From Paragyromitra xinjiangensis (taxonomy: Eukaryota > Ascomycota > Pezizomycetes > Pezizales > Discinaceae): a stretch of 64,000 nt of DNA. Position numbers and translations under genes: made by a program. The DNA is taken from contig JBCAMK010000002.1 in the NCBI GenBank assembly GCA_038503065.1, positions 2,232,001-2,296,000 on the forward strand, given 5' to 3'. Position 1 is the first letter of the stretch; the number at the start of each line of letters is the position of its first letter. This document shows positions 47,962 through 58,227 of this stretch, piece after piece. The notes beneath the pieces are model-generated. The model worked only from the letters and a program-made list of their open reading frames with translations. It searched no databases and was not told the origin of the DNA.

Positions 47962-49036
47962 TCAGATCATCCCTCGGCCGATATTTTCCTTTCTTTCATC
48001 CCAGACAGTTTTCCCGGAGCAAGAACAGACCTAGAAGAACTCCGTATTAGTTTTCGTCTCCTTAAACTTGGCATATCCCCCAGCAGAATCACAACATACC
48101 GTCTTTTCATTCTCCCAAACCCCTGCACTCCTCGCAACAACCCCCACAATCGTGTCCGGATCATTCTCAGTAAACTTCTCCTCAGCACGTTTACTAACAA
48201 CAATACTCCTCCCAATCAACTCCCACACCTCCACCGGCCTATCAATGAGAACACTCCCCGTCCCCGTCGGCCCCACATCCACGGTCCCAAGCAAACCCCG
48301 TACACCCTCCCATACACCGCCCGTAGATGCCGCCCCCTGCGATATATCCCCCGCGGCTCGCACCGTTGCATTATACGTCCCCGGCGAGAGCCCGCGCACG
48401 GTGAGGTCGATGATCGTGAGTTTTGGCGAAACCTGCACGAGGCGCGCAAGGCCGCGGACAGGATCTGCGAGATTAGGCGTATAGCTCTCGAGAATTGCTA
48501 CAGCGGCGCCTGGACAGGGTTAATCTAAGGAAGAAAACATATGTGTGGGGGCGTTGTATACTGTTGGGTTTCCCACTCCCGCGCAGGATCGCATCTCGCC
48601 CCGTGTTTTGGATTGCTGCAACTATTGTTGAAGGTGCAGCTGTTGGGGAATACTTGTGAGTGAGGCTGTATTACTCCGCGGGTTTGAGGTGGGGTGTAGG
48701 TACCTGTTCCCTCGATTGTAACCAACTGTTTTGCGAGATCTGCTTTGACGCTTAGGATGCCTAAATTGCATCATGGGGTTAGAAACATTGTATTGCAGGA
48801 TCTACAGGGTAGGTTCTAAATGGGAAATTTGTTTTTCTCTTTCTTACCGGGAAGCTGGTGGAGTGATTGCGAGACATCCTTAATACAAGACTCGCATTCT
48901 AACGGAACCGCGAAAAGGGTCTGTCGTGATGTTAGTGAATGCAGCCGAATTATATGACTTGGACAGGTTATATAGCTGCGGGTGGTGGCAGTGGAAGAAC
49001 GGTGGGGGTAAATGGCACCTGAAATGGGTGAATCAT
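47962..49036 (-). CDS. ccs1: copper chaperone for Cu/Zn superoxide dismutase
   Basis: Model: complement(join(47962..48030, 48100..48509, 48562..48639, 48704..48760, 48848..48920, 49019..49036)), 234 residues. Ccs1 delivers copper to Sod1 and forms its disulfide. Domain 1 is heavy-metal-associated: FAVPLECESC with the Cu-binding CxxC at C15/C18, then GILSVKADLAKQLVTIEG. Domain 2 is SOD-like: VQVSPKLTIIDLTVRGLSPG, GDISQGAASTGGVW, RSIVVSKRAEEKF and VGVVARSAGVWENEKT. Domain 3 is the short tail with the essential CxC, CSC at 214-216. The last exon carries the whole CxC tail; reading through the last intron (48031-48099) would stop the protein without it. The gene is divergent from the uL13m gene, sharing a 389-base spacer. 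Exon 1 codes only MIHPFQ. Confidence 0.94.
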
Positions 49037-49425
49037 AGTCGTGGTGGATATGGATTTACAAGTTGGAGCTGTGTTGGTCACCGCAGAAACATGTAGAGTA
49101 GAATAGGAATTCAATGCGAGATTAAGAAAAAGAAGAAGGAGGAAGAGAAGATGCCCTGCAAGTATCCGTAGACTTAGAATAAAACACAAGCTATATAGGT
49201 GCCTTATTGGAATGAGGGGCAAGTAGGAGTGGAAGGGTGGGTTTTTAATAATTAATTCATCGAACCGGGGAAACGATGATTAACTGGTTGCTGCTTGGTA
49301 ATCTTCCTATGTTTAGTAACGTCCGTCCGGTCCAGTTGGAAATTATCATTTCTCACCCCACCGGAAATCTTCACCACTGAAAATCATCCTTTCCCGTGAC
49401 TGCACCAAACAGCCCCCCAACGAAC
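49037..49425. promoter_or_regulatory. shared divergent promoter region of ccs1 and the uL13m gene
   Basis: The start codons at 49036 (-) and 49426 (+) are 389 bases apart with nothing else between, so both promoters must sit here. I cannot assign specific factor sites. Confidence 0.5.
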
Positions 49426-50130
49426 ATGTCGGCCAACATCGGTAGGGTGAGCGCTCTGGTGTCTACATCTCGCAGGATCAAATAATTGACTGAGATACTC
49501 CACAGACCTCCCTCGCCTACAGCCGCACATGGCATCTCGTCGATATGGCCCACGACCAGCGAGCCTTCGGACGCATTGCGACCTCAATCGCAACTACGCT
49601 AATGGGCAAACATAAGCCTATCTACAACCCATCCAGTCTATCTCCCCCCCTCCCTTCACAGCCTGGAGGATCAATTCACTGATGGTGACGACAGCGGACT
49701 GTGGTGATTATGTTGTAGCGGTGGGCTGCGCGTACCTGAAGACTACCGGTGAGAAGCGTTTCAAGAAGAAATACTACTCGCACTCGACACGGCCTGGCTC
49801 GCTGAAGGAGATTACGATGGATCGGATGATTGCGAAGTATGGTGGTGCCGAGGTGCTGCGGAGAGCCGTGTCTGGGATGTTGCCGAAAAATCGGTTGAGG
49901 GATGTAAGGTTGGAGAGGTTAAAAGGTTTGTTTCAGCCTTTGTGAGGGGGGGGCGAGGGGAGAATTGATGGTGGTGGAATCTATGCTAACATCATTCAGC
50001 GTTCGACGGCCCTAGTCACCCGTACAAAAAGAACGTGGTCCGTTTCAACGACCCAACACATCCGTCGAAAACACCAGTCACCGATGCCATCCATAGCGAA
50101 TTATCAAAAGCAGAGGTAGTAGCACCATAG
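49426..50130 (+). CDS. mrpl23: mitochondrial large ribosomal subunit protein uL13m
   Basis: Model: join(49426..49460, 49523..49635, 49695..49925, 50000..50130), 169 residues. It is a structural protein of the mitochondrial 54S subunit, imported from the cytosol. L13 signatures are clear: RTWHLVDM, GRIATSIATTLMGKHKPIYN, TDCGDYVVAV, YYSHSTRPGSLKEI, the hallmark RRAVSGMLPKNRLRDVRLERL and FDGPSHPY. The first splice needs care: only the donor GT at 49461 (GTCTAC, weak) keeps the frame into RTWHLVD. Intron 3 has a GCTAAC branch site. The C-terminal ~25 residues are a fungal-type extension. The gene ends about 290 bases from the convergent uricase gene. Confidence 0.94.
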
Positions 50131-50421
50131 CATTGTTTCTCGTGTTTGGTTTGCTGTATATAGAGACCGTATAAACTACAAAAAAAGGATTACACTGGCC
50201 ATCCGAGGACCCCCAAAAGAAGGACAACAATCCAGGGAAAAGAAAATTAAAGGATCCTTAAAAAGAAAGAAAAAAAATCCGTGAACAAATATAAAAACAT
50301 TAGCTTGCGCCACAAGAATGCTGATAGATCTAGAATCATGTCTGCATCATTAAAGACAGAAAGCGGAAACCCCGGAATATTGTGATAGGCGGTGTACAAG
50401 ACCAATATACATTCTACAAAT

Positions 50422-51563
50422 TTAGAGCTTCGAGGTTCTGGAGGGATTTGGCCTGGAAACAGTGCATTTGATGAGTCCATTGGGGTTGGACTGTGGAGCA
50501 TAGACCTCTGCATCCTTCCCAGTGTTCTTCAATCCTTTGTGCCATTCAAGATCTACATTCAGTTAGCTCGGATAAATTTTAATAGGGTGATTGGTGGGCG
50601 AAATATGCACTTACTAATTTCGAAATAATGCTTATTCGGGAGAGAATAATCCACATGGTTGACCTCCGGAACGACAGCCAGGATTTGATCCGCCATTTTA
50701 TACATCGTAGCCTGCACACTCGCACTATTGTCCTCGGCGAACGCCTTCAACGTGATATTCCGTGCTGCTTCCCACGCAGCATCAAACTTAGGAATCAAAT
50801 TCCGCACATCATCCATCGACTTGAACAAACTCCACTCCCAGTTTGCATCCACCTCCGTGCTCAGAATTCGGTCCCAGGTCTCGCCCAGCGTCGTGTACTC
50901 GTCGCGCACAAACCCATGAAATGCAGAACCAGTGCTCTTGAGAACTAGGAGACCCTGGATCCCAGAGCGCACGGTAATGCCGACGTCACGCTTACACGTG
51001 ACCTCAACATTCCGAGTTTCAGCGCCATCACGGAGGAAGGAGTGAGGGTGTGGTTTTCCGTCGATGATCATGCGGGTCCAGCGGTGGGTGATGACCTTGA
51101 CATGAGCAGCGTGGATGTGGGGATATTTAGAGGGGAAATGGGAAGCGACAATGGAGCCAAAGAGTTCAGGTGGCGTGACGGGATTTTGTTTGGCAAGGAC
51201 TAAGGTTGCAGGTTAGCGAGCTGGAGTTTGAAAAGAAGGCTATTAACGCACCATATATTGTGTTCTTCATACTGTCTGTGGCCACTACTACACTGTTGTC
51301 CGCCTTGGTGTATCTGTCGTAGCTGTTAGGGCAAATACACGGCCATATGGGAGTTGGTGAACTTACGAAGGTTGGATGTCTCCCTCCAACAAAACACAAA
51401 CCGTCATTTCAGTGACAGTGTGAGTCTTGGTAGCCTCGTCCCGGTGGACCTTGTAGAGACGAACATTGTCCTGTTATTTCCCGGAGTCAGCACGCGTTCC
51501 ATGGTGATGCAATTGAAGCACGCGTACCTTTCCATAACGAGCTGCGGTGAGTTGGGATGCCAT
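50422..51563 (-). CDS. uaZ: urate oxidase (uricase), peroxisomal
   Basis: Model: complement(join(50422..50552, 50615..51199, 51252..51313, 51367..51470, 51528..51563)), 305 residues (family about 300). It oxidises uric acid to 5-hydroxyisourate in purine catabolism, cofactor-free. The catalytic Lys lies in AARYGK (K12), the Thr in SYTKADNS and the His in EWHKGLKNTG, matching the Lys-Thr-His triad of the Aspergillus flavus enzyme. Other conserved strings are KNTIYVLAKQNPVTPPELFGS, HRWTRM, LRDEYTTLGETWDRILST and FAEDNSASVQATMYKMA. It ends in SKL, a type 1 peroxisomal targeting signal. For intron 2 the acceptor at 51314-51315 is chosen; one nine bases earlier would insert YDR just before the catalytic Thr. 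The gene probably responds to nitrogen source as in Aspergillus, but no site was proven. Confidence 0.95.
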
Positions 51564-53395
51564 TGTGAGAGATGTTGGATAGAATGATATTCTTTGAGAA
51601 GGTAAAGAGCTATCGACTGGAGGTAAGACTTAATAGCTAAGCTGGAATATTGCTTGCGGAGGGAGTAGTGAATTCGGAGTGTTGGGGAACAGGGTTGTTA
51701 TATAGCTTATCAGAGCTTCGCTATCTTGGTCAGACCGGAGCTTCACCAATCTGTCCGCCCCCAGAGAGATCAACGACAGACCCCAAACGTGCATTGATTC
51801 TGACAACAGCCTCGCGATAGAGTGCAGTACTATCTGTAGTCACAGGGTTTATTTTTCCGAAGTTCAACACTTTGCGTCTCTAGTTGGACCAGTCAGAGCC
51901 AGGGCTCAGTTTCTGTTACGTCTTTCGGACTCATCCTTATTTTTTCCCTCCCCTTGTCTCCTTGCACAGGGCGGACCGGTACGCTCGGCTCGGAGGTTTG
52001 TGCCTTGGAAAAATGGGTTCCCATTAATTCATCGTACGGCAATCGTCCGACGGGGTCGCGTTGCACCTGGGACTCGCGGTTTCCCAGGGAAGGCGGAGGT
52101 AGCCGCACGGCGATCCCCGCGAATGGGAGAATGGACGCTAGTTGCCCTTTTTCCGTCATCAGTCAGTTGAGTCCCGGGTCTGGCCCCATCGTGCGATGTT
52201 TCGTTTGGGGCTTGGCTGCTCTTTTCTGCCTTTTTCTTCCACTTCCCTATCTATCTATCTAATCGGTCCGTAGGGCTGTTGCCATCTAGGATGGGTGGAT
52301 GAAAAAAACTATCAGGATTGTAAAGAACTTTTGCACCTCTCTTTCTCGACTACGGCGAGCTATATCTCGGCCATCTGCGAGGGGAATGGGGGAATTTGAC
52401 GATGCTTCATTTGTTAGAGTGTTTCTCTCGCTTCTGTGGGAAGATCTGCTCTTTCCCTTTCCCCACCGGCGTTCTGCGATGAACTGGAAAGCCCTGCGAG
52501 ATGCAAATCTTCCTTCCTACTAATCTCTCTCCCCTCTCCCAATCCTGACCAAGGGAATAAATAGGAAGAGTGGCTCTGGACTCTAGAGGGGAAACGCGAG
52601 ATCTCAGAGGATGGTGCTAGAACGCCCAGCTCTGCCACGCTGAGAATTGGAATCAGCCACAGCAGAGGACAGAAGCTTTCCAAATGGCCTCATCTGTAGT
52701 ATTTACCCATCTGTTTGCTTAGCTGATGGAGGAGGAGATAGAAAGCAAGAAAAGAAAAGGATGAAAAAACCTCCACGATGTTTCCTTCCGATTTCTTGAG
52801 TGAAAGTTGATGATTCCAAAGTGAAATGTCCCCTCTGATGATAATCCCCGCTGCGAATCCGTTGTGGAAGCAAGTTCCCTGGACATTCCCTTCGCCGAGC
52901 CAGCCTTAACCACTCAACCCAGCAACCTCCCCCCCGCCATCCCCCCTCCTCCGATCTACCTAACAATCAACCCCCCCTCCCCGCGTTCACCAAAGCTCTG
53001 CTAGATCCGAGCTCTGTCACTCTATCTATCCGTCCTGTCTGCAGCTATTGTCCCGTGACCATCTAGGAATCTGTCCCCTTCTCGCCGCCCCCCCCGTCTC
53101 TGGAAGCTCGGGCTATCCCATTCAAACGCGACTTCTTGCCCGTTGTCCAGCATCCCCACGGAAGACCGGGGGGAAAAGAAAGTGTCAGAGGAGAGAGTTT
53201 AAAAAAATAAAAGTAGGGTAAAAAACACCAAAAAGGGAAAAAAAGGAAGAAAAATAAACGGAAAAAACGTCATACATCCCCAACCTTATCTCGTACATAT
53301 CCATGTTCAAGCTTCAATCGGAAGCTTGACCCCCCTTGCCCCCTCCCCCCTCCCCCCTCGATCCCTGACCTCGAACAGGCCACCTGCTTTCATGA
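51564..53395. other. divergent promoter region of uricase and rictor genes
   Basis: No gene is supported. The 450 bases before the rictor start are strongly C/T-rich on the plus strand (long C runs about 52920-53060 and 53330-53360), typical of promoters and 5' leaders of fungal housekeeping genes. Confidence 0.5.
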
Positions 53396-56300
53396 ATGGG
53401 AGTTCAGACCATGTCCAACGTCTTCACATCCTCCCCAAAATCAGTCTCCAGTACCGCCTCCCCGATCCCTCGTCTCCGTGGTGCCAGCGGCGGCGACCGG
53501 GAGGGTCTGCTCCAACCCCGCACAAACGGTATCCGCCCATCTGCTAGCTATGGTGGAGTCAGCATGGGCATCGGCGTAGGTGCGGGCGTGGGTGCGGGAG
53601 TCGGCGCCGGGAGCACCACAACCCTTGTGAATGGCCCAGGCAGCTTCAGCACGAGCTTACGCAGTGCAACGACGGCCATGGCAACCCCTAGCAATCTTGC
53701 GGGCACAGGGGATATCTCGACTCCGACGAGTCCACTGTCTTCGGAGCGGTTGGTGGAGGAGTTGACGGATCAGCTTAATAGGGCCATTAAGTACAAGGAG
53801 GGTGCGGAGAACTTGTTGCAGGTGCTGGATAGTAAGAAGATTAAGGAAGCGAAGCAGGCCCGGAACCAGGCGGAGAAAGAGTATAATGCGAGGAATGTGG
53901 AGATCACGCAGCTCAAAACTCAGATCGAGGCAATTACGAAGCCAAAAGATATCCCCCGGCGGCAGAGGGAAGGAAATAAGTTTCAGGGAACGCCAATACG
54001 GCCGGAGGAGGCAAATGGACTAGCAATTATGGGTGCCCCAGAATGGGATCCTGGAAGCGAATCGCCGACGGTGACGCTCGAGGAGCTATTGAGGGGCTTG
54101 GAGGGGAAGGATAAGCGGCCAGAGTACTATGTGGATAAGGCGAATAGCTTGGTCATGTTGTTCAAACGACACCCAAATCTAAAGTATGAGCTTTCGTGGG
54201 CTACGTTTGGGCTCAGGGTCCAGTTTATGCTTCTCCATGAGGCCAAGGAGGTGGTTGCTGCCGGTTATAGGATTACTAGATATGCAATCACGGATCTTCA
54301 GTCATTGAAGAATATCAGAAGTTTACGCACCGACTATATCACCATTGGGTAAGACATCTTTAAATTTCACGTGTATATTGCTTTTTCCCCTTCTAAAATG
54401 CTGATGATCATTTCCTATTCAGCTCTTTGATCAAAGACTCCCGTGCCAATGTTGAACGCGAACAAGCTTTGAAGTTTGTGCGAGCATTTATAGAGGTTCC
54501 CGGCGGAGTCAAGGAGATATCTAGGGGCATAGTGCGAGGCATCGTTGCATGTGCAGAGCAGCAGGACGATAGACTACGGGGTATATCTATGGAGACTTTG
54601 GCAGAAATATGTAAGTCATTGACCCCCATCGTTGCATAATACTTTATGACGCATTTGTATCTATATTAACACACCATAGTGATTCTTGACCCATCACTCG
54701 TTGTGGCCGCCGGCGGCGTTAGAATTCTTACCCAAGTCCTTGCGGATGGACCTTACGAGCTTTCGGATACGATATCTTTGGCATTTTTGTATTTATTGGA
54801 CATGCCCGCTTCGAGGAAGTATATACGGCCGGGGAATGATATAGAGGTTCATCAACCACCCGGATATTGTTTTGATACTTGCATGCTGACGGTCCCTGTT
54901 GCAAAAGGTTGTTTTTTCGGTGTTTACGGATTGCTATTCGGTCAAAGTACCAGTACCAGAAGAAAAGTTGAAGTCAAGCGCGAAGGTGATCAGTTGCATG
55001 CTTAAGTCATGGCCAGGTAAGTAATATAGAGGATAAATGGATTCTTAAGCCGCCGCTCCTAACAACGTTTAAAGGGCTTTTGGCATTGTCGATGTACAAT
55101 CTGCGTGCGCCTCGGTCTTTGGTTGATGCGTTATTTATACCATCTCCAAGCGTCAGGGACACCATCTTGGAGTTGTTTTTTGATATCTTTAGAATTAAGC
55201 CTCCTTCGTGGTCATCGAGTTTCCTTGCTGGGCGAAGACTTACTAGTAAGAGCCCTCGTGTCTTGGGAATGGTTTGACGAGTGATTTTCGCGTTGGCTTA
55301 TTCAATATAGCATATGGGAGAGTGGCAAATCTCAAGTCAGAAACTTATTCAAAGCCTGCAAGGTCCGAGGGTGATACAAATCATGGAAATCTCGTTGACC
55401 ATTTTACTGCATTATTACTTGCGGTATTCTTCGAAGCTGGTCTGCTGAAAGTTAGTTTTTGTCGTTCATGAATCACAACTACCCTATAGCTAACACAGAA
55501 GCCAGGCTCTAATGGTACTAGTAGAGGATAGTAGCGATCCAGCCATAGTCCGGAAAACTACTCTCCTCCTAGGGGAAGTTTTGAAGTTAGCCAGTCGTCT
55601 TCTCCCAAGTACTTATAGTGCACAAATGCAACTACTTCCGGATCTTTTCCAATCTGCCACGAGGTTTAACCCGGAAGGCCGGTTCGCTGCAAAACCTGGC
55701 CCTGAAGGTCGATTCGCGGCTTCATCGGCTGTCTACCAGATTGATAGTTTGAACCGCACACTGCATCGCTCGTTGGCAAATCCAATGTCCCAGCATACTT
55801 CTATCGAAGATGAAACAAGAGGCCAGAGACAGGTGGAACAGGTCAAGCTGAAGATAACTATGACTATCGATGAAAAGCATTTCTCCCAGTTGATTGTGGA
55901 TAGTGGAGTATGTTGATCTATGTTGCTACATGGTGTCTAACGGCTTTTGGTCGGTTAGCTAACTTCTACAGGTCTTGAACACGAAGAGCTATATCAAGTG
56001 GAACTGGGAGTCTCTACACGAGATGATTCAGGGCCCGTTACTCAATCCGAAAAGGCTAGAAGAGGCTATCAAAGGGACAAAGTTTATGAAACGATTGATG
56101 TCTTTTTATCGGCCTTTCAAGTATAAGTTTTCAGGCGTCAAGAACACTAAACCCAATCAGCGGTATGTCAGAATAGGATGCGCGCTGTTCAATACTCTTT
56201 TGCAAACTGCGGAGGGTGTCAAATACCTTAGTGAAAACAAGATACTGAGGCAGATCGCGGAATGCTTGGCGCAGTTGGATCGAGTGAGTTTTTGAGATTG

Positions 56301-58227
56301 AAGAAAAACTTGAAGTTGGTCGTGGGAAATTGACACAGTGTTAGATGAGCGGAATTACTTCTCCTGAACCTCTTTTCTCGAAGCCGCGGCTGGCCGATAC
56401 GCTTAGCGGTGGCTATTTTGCCATGTTAGGGACACTCAGTAGCGATCCCAAGGGACTTGGAATGATGGAACGCTGGCGCATGTTCAATATGTTTTATCAT
56501 ATCAGCGACTTGCCTAACCGACCAGATCTCATGGAGCTTTTTGTTTTGAATATGGATTTTACTTTGTATGGAACCTAGGGGGAAAAAATAGCCCTTTTGT
56601 TACTGCATTCTAACCGGTCATAGGGAGGGGCACCCCCGAATCATTCTTGGGAAGGTTTTGACGGCAGGACCAAAGGTAGGACCCTCTAGCTCGCGGCCGA
56701 TATCGCACGACTAATCTGACACTTGGTAGACTGCACGGTTATTTGCTACTAACCATCTCCGAAGTCTCATTTCCACTACCTCTGTCGGACAGACACCTTC
56801 ACAGACGCAGCAGAGTAATGAAACCGCTGAATGGGCTATAGGGTTGCTCATGACCCAACTGTATGATCCAGATGTCGAAGTTTGTGAGACGGCTGTGAAA
56901 ATCCTTGAAGAGGCATGTAATGCGACACATAACTTGGAATACGTGGTTAAACGCCGACCGCAACTAGATCATCTTGGGGAGATTGGTGCACCACTGTTGT
57001 TGAGGTTAGGATCTCTCCTCTAGATCAAAGAGTTGCTAGCTGATCGTACTGTATAGATTTCTGTCGACGTCGGTTGGCTATCATTACTTGAACGAGCTCG
57101 ACTATATTAACAGGGAGATGGACGATTGGTTCCATGTACGTTGTCCGCGGGGTAATTTACTAATGATATGAGCTAACTTTATTACAGGGGCGTAACGATT
57201 CATACGTTCTAACTGTTGAGGCGTCGTTGGCAAGGGCATTTGCAGATGAGGAGCCGGTGAAAAAACGGCCAGGTGATATCAATGCAATAGACCGAGACAT
57301 GATGGGCATAGTTCCCCCGCATTTCTACCGAGAATTGGCCAGGACAAGCGAAGGGTGTGTGCTGTTACGGGAAAAAGGTCACTTTGATGAGTTCGCTCGG
57401 TTCATCCGGGCACATGGGTTAGAGGACGAGGATGTGGAGATCGTCACCAAGGTCAAGGGGTGTCTTTGGGCCGTCGGGAACATCGGTTCGATGCCTTTCG
57501 GAGCCCCATTTCTGGACGAAGCAAACATCGTCGAGTCGATCGTCAAGATAGCAGAACAATCCCCGGTGCTAACACTGAAGGGTACCGCGTTCTTTGTCCT
57601 AGGCTTGATATCAAAGACAATGCAGGGCCTGGAGATCCTTCTTGAAAATGGATGGGACGGTACAACATCTACCATGGGTGATTCCCTAGGTTTCTGTGTA
57701 CCGTTGCAACTTGGGCATCTATTCTCTGTAAGTCTGCAATATGAGTCCCGCGCTTATGTCGGTTCATGAGCTAAACCCTACAAAGTTGCGGCCATGGGTA
57801 CATACGGGTGACGAAACAAACGCGGTCAACCGCCCATCGCCTCTTTCTTCTGTGATTGGTGACGATCCACTCGATGCAAAAATACTTACCGCCATCGCGA
57901 ACCTAAACAACCACATTCTGGAGGGTACTTCCACGAAGGAATTAAACAGGTCAGAAAACCCGGGGGATTGGAACGTTATCTTAACCGCTACTGGCTAGAC
58001 TAACGGACAGAAATCATAGGCTGAAAGCGAACCACGTGACACATTTCCAAAACTCAGATCTGTACCGTCGAGTCATGACGCTACTCGAATCTTACCGGTA
58101 TCGACAACATGTTAGACGGTACATTATCGACCTTTTCGACAAGTCGGTAGTAGAGCGGATAGTAAAGGGGGGACGAGCGGAGCAGGATCCTGCAGAGCCT
58201 CCGCAGTCACCCGAAGACATGCGGTAG
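53396..58227 (+). CDS. tsc11: Rictor homologue, TORC2 subunit (Tsc11/Ste20 type)
   Basis: Model: join(53396..54348, 54423..54610, 54680..54846, 54908..55016, 55075..55245, 55311..55450, 55506..55907, 55972..56283, 56345..56565, 56624..56675, 56730..57004, 57057..57135, 57188..57727, 57786..57949, 58020..58227), 1326 residues, close to the S. pombe protein. It is the scaffold of TOR complex 2, which controls actin, membrane and AGC-kinase signalling. After a Ser/Gly-rich start comes an HR1/REM-like coiled coil (about 119-185, LVEELTDQLNRAIKYKEGAE). Next are the armadillo-like RICTOR_N region (EREQALKFVRAFIEVPGGVKE, SLYN-type LALSMYNLRAPRSLVDALFI, NLVDHFTALLLA), the middle region (YIKWNWESLHEMIQGPLLNP, FMKRLMSFYRPFKY), FNMFYHISDLPNR, and the C-terminal V domain (KGCLWAVGNIGSMPFGAPFL, GTAFFVLGLIS). 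Exon 10 is only 52 bases. The tail lacks a long phospho-region. Confidence 0.94.

Noticed and set aside
47881..48528. 215-codon plus-strand frame
   Set aside because: Antisense shadow of ccs1; the minus strand carries the conserved SOD-like domain.
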